DNA from: Mesotoga prima MesG1.Ag.4.2
GTDB taxonomy: Bacteria; Thermotogota; Thermotogae; Petrotogales; Kosmotogaceae
NCBI RefSeq assembly: GCF_000147715.2
Contig: NC_017934.1
Location: 930,001 to 994,000 of the forward strand
Length of the DNA: 64,000 bases
Reading direction: 5' to 3'
A model generated the notes under the pieces. The model was not told where the DNA came from. It saw only the letters and a program-made list of their open reading frames with translations, and made no database searches. The position numbers and the translations under genes were made by a program. The first letter of the stretch is position 1, and the number at the start of each line of letters is the position of its first letter. Positions 9,391 through 19,209 of this stretch are shown here, one piece after another.

Positions 9391-9846
9391 CGAACCCTTG
9401 CTGAAGAAGCGCGAATACGAACTACATTTCTGAGCCCTCTATACTCTTTTGCTCTCCCCGCAACTTAGTCAAAGAGATGGATAGAGCTACATGTCCTAGA
9501 TATTTCAGGCTTATCTTCAGAAGAAGTAACCAAGGGCACTTACTTACCATCTCATGCATAGCCACTTGCTTGAAAAGGCCAAATTCAGGCGACCGCTATG
9601 TATCGCAGTCAGCGGGAACCTTGGTTGTGAAAAGTCATCGAGGAAGCACATCGATATAAAGGGCTGCTTGGGGGTTACCATGTCGTTTTATACTTTATGA
9701 TGGTTTCCTAGAGAAAAGTTATTCGAATGACCGGTGTTCCAAGAATACTTATGGATTTGAAATTTCACCATTGTTATCACCCGGTGGTTTCTTGGATCAT
9801 CCTATAGATCAGGCTGCGAAAGCAGCATATGGTTCATATCTAAAAA
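9391..9846. other. Intergenic region without a supported gene
   Basis: About 456 bp between the convergent dusB and livF genes. The longest open frame (plus, 60 codons near 9477-9659) has no ribosome site and no recognisable motif. No strong hairpin with a U-tract was found for either neighbour. Confidence 0.6.
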
Positions 9847-10551
9847 CTATCCTCCAAGGTACGATTTTTTCACCAGGTCGTCGCTAAGCAAGTCTTCTCC
9901 TTTTCCCTGAAGAACTATTCGCCCTGTTTCAAGTACATAAGCATAGTCGGCCAGTTTCAACGCAGCGAGAGCATTCTGCTCTATCAATAGAATCGTCTTA
10001 CCCTCCTCATGAACCTTTCGTATAACCCTGAACACTTCACCCACAATTACTGGAGCAAGTCCTAATGATGGTTCGTCGAGCATAAGAAGATCAGGTCTAG
10101 ACATTAGTGCTCTGCCTATTGCAAGCATCTGCTGCTCTCCACCTGAGAGAGTTCCGCCCTTTTGGTCTTTTCTCTCTCTCAATCTTGGAAACAGGGTATT
10201 AACCCAGTCAAGATCCTTCTCGATTTCTTCTGAGTCTCTTCTCAGGAATGCCCCTAGCATAAGATTTTCAGTTACTGTAAGGTTAGGAAAGATCCTTCTT
10301 CCCTCAGGAACCAGAGTCATCCCGGCTTTCACGATATCATTTGTTGACTTGTTTGTGATGTTCTTCGATTTGAAAAGTATCTCTCCATCCTTCACTTTTT
10401 TAAGACCACATACGCTTCTAAGAGTTGTCGATTTTCCGGCTCCATTTGCTCCAATAAGTGCAACTATCTTTCCTTCTTCAACGTTGAAGGAGATTCCCTT
10501 CAGAGCATGTATACCACCATAAAAGACATTCAATTTTTCCACCTTAAGCAT
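9847..10551 (-). CDS. livF: Branched-chain amino-acid ABC transporter ATP-binding protein LivF
   Basis: Cytoplasmic ATPase (~234 aa) of a LivFGHMK importer. Walker A GANGAGKST, Q-loop, signature LSGGEQQMLAIGRAL, Walker B LLMLDEPSLGLAP and the H-loop region (LLIEQNALAALKLADYAYVLETG) are intact; the LIEQN form is typical of LivF. The start ATG 10551 has GGGTGA at 5 nt and overlaps the end of livG by 8 nt. Last gene of the minus-strand livKHMGF operon. Confidence 0.95.
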   Translation of the reverse strand: MLKVEKLNVFYGGIHALKGISFNVEEGKIVALIGANGAGKSTTLRSVCGLKKVKDGEILFKSKNITNKSTNDIVKAGMTLVPEGRRIFPNLTVTENLMLGAFLRRDSEEIEKDLDWVNTLFPRLRERKDQKGGTLSGGEQQMLAIGRALMSRPDLLMLDEPSLGLAPVIVGEVFRVIRKVHEEGKTILLIEQNALAALKLADYAYVLETGRIVLQGKGEDLLSDDLVKKSYLGG

Positions 10552-11317
10552 ACAAATCACCCGTTCCAAGGTAGGCAGTTATTACATCGGGATTGTTCTG
10601 AATCTCCTCTGGAAGACCCTCTGCAATTGTAACACCGTGATCTAGAACAATGATGCGCTCGCATATCGTCATAACCAAACTCATGTCGTGTTCAATCAGC
10701 AGTATCGTCAGCTGAAACTCCTTCCTAATTTTAAGGATCAGTGCCCCCAGAGCAAGTGTCTCTTCTGGGTTCATCCCTGCAGCAGGCTCGTCCAGCAACA
10801 ACACTTTTGGTTGAGTTGCCAGAGCTCTTGCAATCTCGAGTTTTCTCTGCAGCCCGTAAGGAAGCGATCCAGCCTGATCTCTCTCATACTTCTCCAGACC
10901 AAGTGTCTTAAGCAAGGATCTAGCCTTTTCGCGCATTGCCAGTTCTTCTCTCATATATCCCGGGAATCCGAAGACCGCGGAGAAAACCGAGGATCTCAGT
11001 CGCAAGTGGCAAGCCGTAAGAACATTTTCCAAGACTGTTAGCTCTCCGAAAAGCCGTATGTTTTGAAATGTTCTTACAATACCCGCTGCGGCGATTCTGT
11101 CTGTCTTCAAACCCGTTATGTCTTTGCCTTCAAAAAGGATTTTTCCTTCGCTTAGATAATACGTATTCGTAATAAGATTGAACACAGTTGTTTTTCCTGC
11201 TCCATTAGGCCCTATGAGTCCTACCAGCTCTCCTTCTTGAAGATCAAGATTGAAATCCGAAACTGCAGTAAGTCCGCCGAATCTCTTAGTTACTTGCTCA
11301 AGTTTAAGCAGACTCAT
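10544..11317 (-). CDS. livG: Branched-chain amino-acid ABC transporter ATP-binding protein LivG
   Basis: Second ATPase (~257 aa) of the Liv importer. Walker A GPNGAGKTTVFNLITN, signature LPYGLQRKLEIARAL (the LivG form of the motif), Walker B VLLLDEPAAGMNP and H-loop LIEHDM are present. ATG 11317 is preferred because AAGGGGAGG lies 7 nt upstream; in-frame ATGs at 11323 and 11374 are worse. It overlaps the livM stop. Confidence 0.95.
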   Translation of the reverse strand: MSLLKLEQVTKRFGGLTAVSDFNLDLQEGELVGLIGPNGAGKTTVFNLITNTYYLSEGKILFEGKDITGLKTDRIAAAGIVRTFQNIRLFGELTVLENVLTACHLRLRSSVFSAVFGFPGYMREELAMREKARSLLKTLGLEKYERDQAGSLPYGLQRKLEIARALATQPKVLLLDEPAAGMNPEETLALGALILKIRKEFQLTILLIEHDMSLVMTICERIIVLDHGVTIAEGLPEEIQNNPDVITAYLGTGDLYA

Positions 11318-12350
11318 TTGCATTCCTCCCCTTAGATCTGAAAATCCATGTCCATGAGAACTCTTTGTGACCAAAAAGGCCTCTCCTGAAGAAGATCACT
11401 GTAATAACGAGGATAAGCGCAAAGATTAGCATCCTCATGCCGGGGATACCGGGTATAGTGAAACCAAAGATCGTCATAGGCGATTCCACGAACCTGAGCA
11501 GTTCCATCAAGAAGGCAACCGAAATGCCCATAACGACACTTCCAGTTATGCTTCCGAGTCCTCCAAGAAGGACAATCATGACAATTTGAAAGGTTAAAGC
11601 GATGTTGAATGAATTCGGATCGATTGTCATGAGTAGACTACCAAGCAGGCCACCACCAATGCCGGCGAAGAAGGCTCCTATTACAAATGCCAGGGTTTTG
11701 TGTTTGAAAAGATTGACTCCCATAGCTTCAGCCGCAACTTCGTCCTCTCTTATTGACTTCAACGCACGTCCATAGCTGCTGTCTACTAGTTTCTTTATGA
11801 AGAAGACGGTGAACAATGCCCAGCCCCAGCTCCAGTAGAGGTTTGTATATGTGGGAAGTCCTTTCAATCCAAGAGGCCCATTGGTGATACTTTGAAGGTT
11901 GTTGAGTATCACGCGAATTATCTCCGCGAATCCGTAAGTTACTATAGCGAGATAGTCTCCCCCTACCCGAAGACAAGGGGCTCCGACAGCAAACCCCGCA
12001 ATTGCAGCAACAGTACCCCCTATGAGTAACGCGAAGAAGAAGGGAATCTCTATTTCGCTTAGTGGCCATATTATGGGTTGAATAAAAAAATTCATCGCTT
12101 TGAGAGAAGGAGACATGTACAGCAAAGCCGATGCGTATGCACCAAGCGCCATAAAACCAGCGTGACCTAAAGAAAACTGACCAGTGAAACCGTTTATCAG
12201 ATTGAGACTGACTCCAAGTATAACGTAGATGGCAGCAACATTCAGAATTCTCTTGATAAATGCGTCAATATAATTCTCGGCTAGCCAGAGCAACAAGATG
12301 AAAACAAGAAGTTCAATAATGGTTATGACCAACTTCAGTTTGCGATCCAT
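11304..12350 (-). CDS. livM: Branched-chain amino-acid ABC transporter permease LivM
   Basis: Inner-membrane permease (~348 aa, about nine hydrophobic segments). Family motifs: LNLINGFTGQFSLGHAGFMALGAYASALL, LRVGGDYLAIVTYGFAEIIRVILNN and the cytoplasmic loop GRALKSIREDEVAAEAMGVN that contacts the ATPase. ATG 12350 follows AGGTGA at 5 nt and lies just after the livH stop. Confidence 0.94.
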   Translation of the reverse strand: MDRKLKLVITIIELLVFILLLWLAENYIDAFIKRILNVAAIYVILGVSLNLINGFTGQFSLGHAGFMALGAYASALLYMSPSLKAMNFFIQPIIWPLSEIEIPFFFALLIGGTVAAIAGFAVGAPCLRVGGDYLAIVTYGFAEIIRVILNNLQSITNGPLGLKGLPTYTNLYWSWGWALFTVFFIKKLVDSSYGRALKSIREDEVAAEAMGVNLFKHKTLAFVIGAFFAGIGGGLLGSLLMTIDPNSFNIALTFQIVMIVLLGGLGSITGSVVMGISVAFLMELLRFVESPMTIFGFTIPGIPGMRMLIFALILVITVIFFRRGLFGHKEFSWTWIFRSKGRNANESA

Positions 12351-12355
12351 TACAC

Positions 12356-13243
12356 TCACCTACTTGTCTTCTCGCCGAATAGACCTGTTGGCTTTACTAG
12401 AAGAATCACGACTAGAAGAACGAAGATTAATGCGTCTCTATAACCCGCGGCCTCAGGGAAAAAAGCGACCAGCATGATCGTAACCATACCAAGCATGAAT
12501 CCACCGACCAGAGCTCCCACAATACTTCCAATCCCTCCGATTATAGCCGCAGTAAAGGCTCTCCAGCCAGGGAAAACTCCCATGAAAGGCCATATTTGTG
12601 GATATCTGAGCGCCCAGAGAATTGCACTTAGCGCTGCGAGTGCTGAGCCTATAGCAAATGTGAATGCAATAGTCCTGTTAACGTTTATTCCCATCAGTTT
12701 TGCCGTATCGAAGTCGACAGAAAGGGCGCGCATCGCCAATCCCATTTTCGTGCGCTTAACCAGAAAGGTGAGCAAAAGGAGTACGACTATTGAAACCACA
12801 ATAGTGGTTATTGTTATCGCCTGAATTCTGACCCCTCCTACGACAAATGTCCTGGTCAGCGATGGGGGTACATAAAATGATTTCTGCCTTCCACCGAAAA
12901 CAACCGTCGCTATGTTCTGGAGAAGGAAGGACATGCCAATTGCTGCACAGAGCGAAGAAATTCTTGGCGCGTCTCTCAGAGGTCTATATGCAACACGCTC
13001 GATACCAACTCCAAGTAATATAGTTACTACGATTCCGAACAAAACTGCTAGCCACCATGGCATCATAAAGAGAGTGAATCCGTAGTAGACAAAGAAAGTA
13101 GCCATCATAAAGACATCGCCATGAGCAAAGTTCACAAGTTTGACTACTCCGTAGACGAGAGTATAGCCTATTGCAATCAGCCCGAATATGAAACCCAACG
13201 AAATTCCGTTAACAAGGTGCTGCAAAAAAACGCTAGAGCTCAT
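12356..13243 (-). CDS. livH: Branched-chain amino-acid ABC transporter permease LivH
   Basis: Inner-membrane permease (295 aa) partner of LivM. The N-terminal QHLVNGISLGFIFGLIAIGYTLVYGVVKLVNFAHGD is the LivH signature; MGLAMRALSVDFDTAKLMGINV is the ATPase-contact loop. ATG 13243 has AAGGTGG upstream. A strong stem-loop separates it from livK. Confidence 0.94.
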   Translation of the reverse strand: MSSSVFLQHLVNGISLGFIFGLIAIGYTLVYGVVKLVNFAHGDVFMMATFFVYYGFTLFMMPWWLAVLFGIVVTILLGVGIERVAYRPLRDAPRISSLCAAIGMSFLLQNIATVVFGGRQKSFYVPPSLTRTFVVGGVRIQAITITTIVVSIVVLLLLTFLVKRTKMGLAMRALSVDFDTAKLMGINVNRTIAFTFAIGSALAALSAILWALRYPQIWPFMGVFPGWRAFTAAIIGGIGSIVGALVGGFMLGMVTIMLVAFFPEAAGYRDALIFVLLVVILLVKPTGLFGEKTSR

Positions 13244-13281
13244 CCTGCCACCACCTTCATCTTAGCTATCGTTCTTAATAA

Positions 13282-13305
13282 GGACGCAGGCGTTGGCCTG
13301 CGTCC
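13282..13305 (-). terminator. Intercistronic stem-loop between livK and livH
   Basis: Perfect 10-bp stem (GGACGCAGGC / GCCTGCGTCC) with a 4-nt loop, followed on the minus strand by TTATTAAG rather than a full U-tract. This is the usual place for a partial terminator or an mRNA 3'-end stabiliser that makes the binding protein more abundant than the permeases. Confidence 0.6.
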
Positions 13306-13344
13306 GGCACCTAAGATTCTGCGGATAGATGCCCTTTGTCTTAT

Positions 13345-14472
13345 TTATTCGGCAGGTTTCACAACACTTACAAACTTGAAAACTCCGTTCTCCACTTTTC
13401 TGACAATCGCATCCTTAATGGCATCTCCGTTTTCGTCAATTGTTATGTATCCTGTAACCCCTTCGAAAGCTACGGTTTCACTCAAAGCGTTCTTAATGTC
13501 CTCAGGAACGGCTGAGCCAGCCCTTTTAATCGCGTCTACAGCCAGCATAAACGCATCGTACCCCAATGCCGAAAATGCGCTCGGTTCGACGCCATACTTT
13601 GCCTTGAATGCCTCTATGAATTCCGCTGCTTTCGGAGTTGGGGCTACCGACACATCGAAGTGAGTGCTGAAGTAGCTGCCTTCAACGGCGGCACCACCGA
13701 CCTGCAAAAACTCAGGAACTTCCCATGTATCTCCGCCAAGGAACTGAGATTCAATTCCAAGTTCGCGTGCTTGCTTAATGATTAATGCTGCCTCTCCATA
13801 CGAAGCAGCAGGGATGAATATTACATCGGGATTCTTTCCCTGAGCATATGCAAGCTGAGCGGTGAAGTCTTGGTCCCCCGTCTGATAAGAAATGACACCG
13901 CTTATCGACTTGTTATCCCCGGTAAGTGCCTTGAATGAATTCTGGAAGTAATGTGAAAGACCTACCGAATAGTCTGAAGCGATATCTTGAATAATCACGG
14001 CTGTCTTTGCTCCGAGCTCATTAACAGCGAATTTAGCCATCACGCTTCCCTGGAATGGGTCGATGAAGCAAACTCTAAAAGCATAGGGTTTTCCCAATGT
14101 AACCAGCGGGTTGGTAGGCGAGCATCCGATCATCGGTACTCCTGCAGCATTTGCAACTTCACTGCCAGGTATGGCTACAGCACTTCCATAGCTGCCGATT
14201 ATTACCGATGCTTTGTTGAATTGGATCAATCTGGAGACGGCGTTTGAAGCTTCCACCTTTTCACTCTTGTTGTCGACGAGAACCAACTCAATCGGTCGGC
14301 CAAGAACCTCTGTCACTTGTTCAGCTGCGAGATTAATACCTTCCATGGTAAGCTGACCACCGGCCGCGTAGGGCCCGGTCATTGGTTCAAAGACTCCAAT
14401 AACGATCGGTTCAACTGCAAACAGTATAAATCCCATTAGCAGAACAGAAGCTAGAACCAGAATCCTTTTCAC
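13345..14472 (-). CDS. livK: Branched-chain amino-acid ABC transporter substrate-binding protein
   Basis: Periplasmic binding protein (~375 aa, Peripla_BP_6 type). It has a signal peptide (about residues 1-19, KRILVLASVLLMGFILFA) and the family start PIVIGVFEPMTGPYAAGGQ. Later segments such as QDIASDYSVGLSHYFQNSFKA and FLGGDTWEVPEFLQVGG fit the fold. GTG 14472 is chosen because GGAGGTGA lies 5 nt upstream. First gene of the liv operon; ligand specificity (Leu/Ile/Val or related) is inferred. Confidence 0.92.
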   Translation of the reverse strand: MKRILVLASVLLMGFILFAVEPIVIGVFEPMTGPYAAGGQLTMEGINLAAEQVTEVLGRPIELVLVDNKSEKVEASNAVSRLIQFNKASVIIGSYGSAVAIPGSEVANAAGVPMIGCSPTNPLVTLGKPYAFRVCFIDPFQGSVMAKFAVNELGAKTAVIIQDIASDYSVGLSHYFQNSFKALTGDNKSISGVISYQTGDQDFTAQLAYAQGKNPDVIFIPAASYGEAALIIKQARELGIESQFLGGDTWEVPEFLQVGGAAVEGSYFSTHFDVSVAPTPKAAEFIEAFKAKYGVEPSAFSALGYDAFMLAVDAIKRAGSAVPEDIKNALSETVAFEGVTGYITIDENGDAIKDAIVRKVENGVFKFVSVVKPAE

Positions 14473-15189
14473 TTCCCTCACCTCCACAATTGTGATTATT
14501 CACAACCGAAGTGACCTCAGAATGAGCAAAAATACTCGGAGCACAGCTTTGACTTTACCGAAAGCACCGAGACAACTGTGCAGAATGAGAACATCAAACG
14601 GGTGAAAATCATAACTGCAGCACTGGACTTCATCAACAACTGAGACCCAATAACCGCTCAGGAACGCGAAAAGTCTTGTGGTACTCATTAAGATTGAAAG
14701 ACAACAAAACAACGCATTACTCAAAATGATAATACCATGTGAAACAACAACAACCTCTTCTCAAAAAACGCCTTCATGAGGAGATTAGAGCAAAGAAAGC
14801 TGATAATCGCTTTCTATCTATCTGGAGACCAAAGACGGGCGGTCAAAGATCACTAACGTTTTTGCTATTGATCGAGTAAGATGGAGAGTTGAGAGAGTGT
14901 GTTTAGTAACTTCTTTTGCAGATTGTTGACATATGATGTCAAGGGGTTTCGACAGGAGTTTGTTTGAAAACTCATCTGTTTTCAAAATCGTCCGTGACTC
15001 GTCAGATCATTTCAATGGGAAGTGTTTCTTGTAGGACCTAGCCGTTCAGTACGCTATAAGAAGTATCAATCAATTCAAGAGCCGCCATCAACAACATTTG
15101 TCCATAAACAGGTGGCTGTCTGTTTTATGAAACAATACGATCAACTTACAATTACAATGTGGAGTCATAAATGAAAGGAGGGAATTTGA
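14473..15189. other. Intergenic region between the livK and tdh operons
   Basis: About 717 bp with divergent genes on either side. Short open frames (for example minus 14500-14724) have no ribosome site or recognisable motif. A possible tdh promoter is TTTATG (15124-15129), 17 nt, TACAAT (15147-15152). An AAACAG/CTGTTT dyad lies near 15108-15126. No riboswitch was recognised. Confidence 0.5.
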
Positions 15190-16236
15190 TTGGAATCAGA
15201 AACTATGATTGCAATAGTTAAGGAAAGACCCGCGCCGGGATTGACTCTAAAAAGAGTTCCTGTTCCAAGGGAGCTCGGTCCTCATGATGTACTGGTGAAA
15301 GTGAAGAGAGCGTCGATATGTGGCACAGATGTTCACATCTATAACTGGGATGCGTGGTCACAGGAGAGGATTCGTCCACCTCAGATTGATGGCCACGAAT
15401 TCACTGGCGAGGTTGTAAGCATCGGTGGAGATGTTTCCTCCGTTAAAGTGGGAGATTCAGTTGTATCCGAAACACACATACCGTGCCAGAAGTGCCTTCA
15501 GTGTAGAACCGGTAAGATGCACATTTGTAAGAATATGCAAATTCTCGGAGTTCACAGAGACGGAGTGTTTGCAGAGTATGTGAGAGTTCCCGAAGTTGTC
15601 TTGTGGAAGGTTGACCCTTCTATACCTCTGGAATATGCTTCGATTATGGAGCCTTTTGGAAATGCAATTCATACGGCACTTGTAACGGATCTTACAGGAA
15701 AGAATGTGTTGATCACCGGTGCTGGGCCGATTGGTGTGATGGCAGTTGCGGTAGCAAAGGTATCTGGCGCCGCTCAGGTGATTGTGTCTGAGATAAAGGA
15801 ATTCAGAAAGGAACTCGCAAGGAAGATGGGCGCCGATGTAATAATCGATCCAACTAAAGAAGATCTAACAAAGAAGGTCAAGGCAATGACAGAAGATAAT
15901 GGGGCCGATGTTCTGTTGGAAATGTCGGGAAACACTACTGCCTTTAAGCAAGGTTTGGATAGTCTTACCAATGGAGCTGTCGTCTCTCTTCTAGGGGTCT
16001 TTCCCGGTGAACTTTCATTCGACATAAACGGTTTGTTTACCTTCAAGGGACTGACAATGTACGGGATTACAGGAAGAAAGATGTTCGAGACCTGGCAAGT
16101 GGCCACTCAGCTTCTAAAGAACAAGAGGATTGATCTTTCTCCAGTTGTTACGCACGTCCTTCCTGCGGAGAAATTCGAAGAGGGTTTTGATGTCATGATT
16201 AGAGGAGTTTCCGGAAAAGTCATTCTCGAATTTTGA
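15190..16236 (+). CDS. tdh: L-threonine 3-dehydrogenase
   Basis: Zinc- and NAD-dependent oxidation of threonine to 2-amino-3-ketobutyrate. Catalytic-zinc Cys in ASICGTDVHIYNWD, structural-zinc cluster CQKCLQCRTGKMHIC, Rossmann motif GAGPIGVMAVAVAK and the conserved WDAWSQERI match Tdh (348 aa). TTG 15190 has AAAGGAGGG at good spacing; ATG 15205 is an alternative. The next gene, kbl, gives glycine and acetyl-CoA from its product. Confidence 0.95.
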   Translation: MESETMIAIVKERPAPGLTLKRVPVPRELGPHDVLVKVKRASICGTDVHIYNWDAWSQERIRPPQIDGHEFTGEVVSIGGDVSSVKVGDSVVSETHIPCQKCLQCRTGKMHICKNMQILGVHRDGVFAEYVRVPEVVLWKVDPSIPLEYASIMEPFGNAIHTALVTDLTGKNVLITGAGPIGVMAVAVAKVSGAAQVIVSEIKEFRKELARKMGADVIIDPTKEDLTKKVKAMTEDNGADVLLEMSGNTTAFKQGLDSLTNGAVVSLLGVFPGELSFDINGLFTFKGLTMYGITGRKMFETWQVATQLLKNKRIDLSPVVTHVLPAEKFEEGFDVMIRGVSGKVILEF

Positions 16237-16259
16237 TCTGACATTTCGGAGGTGTTTTG

Positions 16260-17444
16260 ATGTTTGATTTTGATGTTCTTAAAAAGGAAATGGAGGAACT
16301 TGAAGAAAAGGGTTTGCTCGTAAAAATAAGAACGCTTGAATCGCCTCAGGGGGCATGGTTGAACATTGAAGGCAAGAAGGTGCTAAACATGTGCTCTAAT
16401 AACTATCTAGGTCTTTGCTTTGATGAAGAGCTTAAAGAAGCTGCTATAGACGGAATAAGAAAGTGGGGAGTTGGACCGGGTGCAGTTAGGTCTATTGCCG
16501 GGACACTTGAATTACACAATGAGCTTGAGACTGAACTTGCCAGATTCAAAAAAGTTGAATCAACTCTAGTCGTTCAGTCGGGCTTCAATGCAAACCAGTC
16601 CGTCATTCCTCCGATCGTTTCTGAAGAGGATGCGATTCTCTCCGATGAACTCAACCATGCAAGCATTATTGACGGAGTCAGGCTGACAAAAGCGATGAGA
16701 TATGTCTGGAAGCACAAGGATGTGGATGATCTTGAGGCTCAGCTTCAGAAGGCTGAAACCGATGGAGCAAGGAGAAAACTGGTGATAACCGATGGTGTTT
16801 TCTCTATGGACGGTGATCTTGCGCCGCTTCCACAGATTGTTGAAAAGACTAACAAGTACGGAGCAATTCTAATGGTTGACGATGCCCACGGCGAAGGAGT
16901 TCTTGGAAGTCATGGAAGAGGAATTGTCGATCATTATGGTTTGCACGGAAGTGTAGACATTGAAGTTGGAACACTTTCCAAAGCCTTCGGAATAGTTGGA
17001 GGATTTGTCGCTGGGAAGAGAGTTCTCATTGACTATCTCAAGCAAAAGGCCCGTCCATTTCTCTTCAGTTCATCACTTTCACCGGCCGAAACGGCAGCGG
17101 CGATAGCCGCGGTAAGGAAGCTCTCCTCTTCCGATGAACTGGTTAAGACCCTCTGGAGCAACTCCGATTACTTTAAAGAGCAACTGAAGGCACTTGGCTT
17201 TGATACTGGCCACTCGGAGACCCCGATTACTCCTGTGATGCTCTATGATGCAAAGCTTTCTGCGGCTTTTTCAAAGAGACTCTTTGAAGAGGGGATTTTC
17301 GCAAGCTCAATTGGATTTCCGACCGTTCCCAAGGGAAAGGCCAGAATAAGAGTTATGATAAGCGCTTCTCACTCGAGGAAGGATCTGGACTTTGCGGTCT
17401 CCAAGTTCGAACTGATCGGTAAGGAACTTGGCGTTATAAAGTAA
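16260..17444 (+). CDS. kbl: Glycine C-acetyltransferase (2-amino-3-ketobutyrate CoA ligase)
   Basis: PLP enzyme (394 aa) cleaving 2-amino-3-ketobutyrate with CoA to glycine and acetyl-CoA. The alpha-oxoamine synthase features are clear: [33 protein letters not shown] and the PLP-lysine motif [11 protein letters not shown] 16260 has GGAGGTG upstream. Co-transcribed with tdh and closed by the terminator at 17485. Confidence 0.95.
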   Translation: MFDFDVLKKEMEELEEKGLLVKIRTLESPQGAWLNIEGKKVLNMCSNNYLGLCFDEELKEAAIDGIRKWGVGPGAVRSIAGTLELHNELETELARFKKVESTLVVQSGFNANQSVIPPIVSEEDAILSDELNHASIIDGVRLTKAMRYVWKHKDVDDLEAQLQKAETDGARRKLVITDGVFSMDGDLAPLPQIVEKTNKYGAILMVDDAHGEGVLGSHGRGIVDHYGLHGSVDIEVGTLSKAFGIVGGFVAGKRVLIDYLKQKARPFLFSSSLSPAETAAAIAAVRKLSSSDELVKTLWSNSDYFKEQLKALGFDTGHSETPITPVMLYDAKLSAAFSKRLFEEGIFASSIGFPTVPKGKARIRVMISASHSRKDLDFAVSKFELIGKELGVIK

Positions 17445-17484
17445 AAACACGGCTTTAACTTCAATTGAATATAATCTTGTTGTT

Positions 17485-17509
17485 GCAGCGGCAATGGCCG
17501 CTGCTTTTT
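17485..17509 (+). terminator. Rho-independent terminator after kbl
   Basis: Perfect 8-bp stem GCAGCGGC / GCCGCTGC, 4-nt loop, then TTTTT. It also shows that the downstream exchanger gene starts after this point (17525) and not at the in-frame TTG at 17465. Confidence 0.85.
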
Positions 17510-17524
17510 GTGGAGGTGAAGCGC

Positions 17525-18481
17525 TTGTTAGTTTCGTTGCTGATGCTGGCCGCTGGATTTGCTTTGCTAATAAAGGGTGCCGATTATTTGATTGAGGGTT
17601 CCGTCGCTATAGCTAAAAACCTGGGAATCTCGGAATTGCTCATAGGACTTACGATAGTAGCTATTGGGACTTCGGCGCCTGAGCTCGCAGTGAGTGTGCA
17701 AGCAGCTTTCAAAGGTTCTGACATTGCTCTGGGAAACGTGTTGGGATCAAATATCGCGAACATTGGTCTTATCCTGGGAATTACAGCCATTCTAACGCCC
17801 CTGGGAGTGAACAAAACTACTATGAGTTATGAAATCCCCTTCGTCATAATAATCACTATCGCCAGCAGCGCTTTGATTCTAGGAAACAATGGGCTTCATC
17901 GAAGCGATGGCATTGTGTTGATTACTTTCTTCTTGATATACATGATGTATGTTTTTACCATGGCGAAGAGAGACAGGAGCATTACAGACATTGTGGAGGT
18001 GGAGGGAAAGAGAGATGTCGAGATTCTCGAAAAGAGTCCTGTGCTTGCCTGGGTAGCCACAATCGGAGGGACCGCAGCCGTCATTCTCGGAGGAAATTTC
18101 GTGGTCGACGGAGGTTCTTCGATTGCACAGATATTCGGCGTGAGCGACATGCTTATAGGGACAACTATTGTCGCGATCGGAACTTCTCTTCCGGAGTTAG
18201 TGACCACAATTTCGGCAGGAAGAAAAAATCGCAGCGATCTTGCCATAGGCAACGTGGTAGGGTCGAACATCTTCAATCTACTCCTGGTTCTAGGGATTTC
18301 GGCCACCATCTCGCCTATCACGGCACAGAGATCGCTTGCCGCGGAAATAATCTTTGCATCGCTTCTCGCGATAGTTCTGCCCTTACTTCTCCTTAGAAAG
18401 AAGAAGTTGGATAGGCCAAGGGGGGCTCTACTTCTGATAATCTACGCCTCCTTCTTAGTTTCAAGCATATTTAGAGGTTAA
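17525..18481 (+). CDS. Na+/Ca2+ exchanger (YrbG/CaxA-type)
   Basis: Ten-segment membrane antiporter (~318 aa) of the calcium/sodium exchanger family. Two inverted alpha repeats carry the ion-binding GTSAPE (about residues 48-53) and GTSLPE (about 219-224) motifs, each followed by a GNV.GSNI segment. TTG 17525 has GGAGGTGA 5 nt upstream. The kbl terminator ends 15 nt before the start, so the promoter is probably embedded or expression is by read-through. The transported ion pair is inferred from the family. Confidence 0.9.
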   Translation: MLVSLLMLAAGFALLIKGADYLIEGSVAIAKNLGISELLIGLTIVAIGTSAPELAVSVQAAFKGSDIALGNVLGSNIANIGLILGITAILTPLGVNKTTMSYEIPFVIIITIASSALILGNNGLHRSDGIVLITFFLIYMMYVFTMAKRDRSITDIVEVEGKRDVEILEKSPVLAWVATIGGTAAVILGGNFVVDGGSSIAQIFGVSDMLIGTTIVAIGTSLPELVTTISAGRKNRSDLAIGNVVGSNIFNLLLVLGISATISPITAQRSLAAEIIFASLLAIVLPLLLLRKKKLDRPRGALLLIIYASFLVSSIFRG

Positions 18482-18596
18482 AAATTCTGGCTCAATAGAA
18501 TCAAAGCAATTTTCTGTTTGTGAACTGATCTAAAGATGTCTTTTTGCAGACTGGCGGATGTTGAGAACAGAGACTTTCTGAATGCCTGCGTTCAAC

Positions 18597-19129
18597 CTAG
18601 AGAAGATAGTGAAACTCGAGACGGACCTTGTGTCTTTCGATAACTGTGTTCGAATAACAGGCCGTATCGAGTCAAGCTAGTTAAAATCCGTAATTAAGGG
18701 ACAAAGAGATTGCGGGATAGTTGGAGCTCTGTGTTTCAACAACGAGACGTCTCACTATAGCATTAGTTGTATAATTTCTTGCTGTACCCATTAGCTTACT
18801 TCCTAATCCCCTTCTTTGGTACTTCTCCCAGACTAGAATATCCCAAACCCGAAAAGAGTCATTCCATTCCCTTTCAGCAAGGACCAGACCCATTTTATTC
18901 TCGAATGCTCCCCATGCTACAGGTTTCTGCTCGACCGGTTCTAACAAGATATATTCTGTATCTTTACTTAACTGAACAGGAGATTCTTTTAGAGGTACTT
19001 CGATGTATAGCAATCATCTTTCCGTATCATTCTAAGATCGCAGAATTTATCGCATGTATAGGAGTATCTGACTTTTCTGTCCAAAAGCGATTCTTTACTG
19101 AGCTCGATTATTTCCATCTTCTTCACCAT
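18597..19129 (-). pseudogene. Decayed GNAT-family acetyltransferase
   Basis: A GNAT gene can be pieced together on the minus strand but is broken. The first segment (from ATG 19129, reading MVKKMEIIELSKES and then VRYSYTCDKFCDLRMIRKDD) shifts frame near 18990-19015. The central part is open (18681-19013) and carries the acetyl-CoA site VWEKYQRRGLGSKLMGTARN and ETQSSNYPAISLSLNYGF. Two in-frame stops (TAA, TGA) follow, after which the same frame continues with LDTACYSNTVIERHKVRLEF to a final TAG at 18597. Weak ribosome site. At least three lesions argue for true decay. Confidence 0.75.
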
Positions 19130-19209
19130 GCGCAACACCGGGTGTTCTCACTGAAATAGCAGAACTTGAAGCTCAGGTTTAATGGATCTATCATCAAGAA
19201 GTTTACTGA

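Noticed and set aside
14500-14724. 74-codon open frame on the minus strand upstream of livK
   Set aside because: No ribosome site, Cys/Leu-rich random character, no motif; treated as non-coding leader region.
15003-15018. CAGATCATTTC(A/G)ATGG also present at 59065-59080 (15 of 16 bases)
   Set aside because: Two copies only, without shared flanks or a dyad; not enough to call a repeat family or regulator site.
17465-17524. Upstream extension of the Na+/Ca2+ exchanger
   Set aside because: The extension contains the kbl terminator hairpin and lacks a ribosome site, whereas TTG 17525 has GGAGGTGA.
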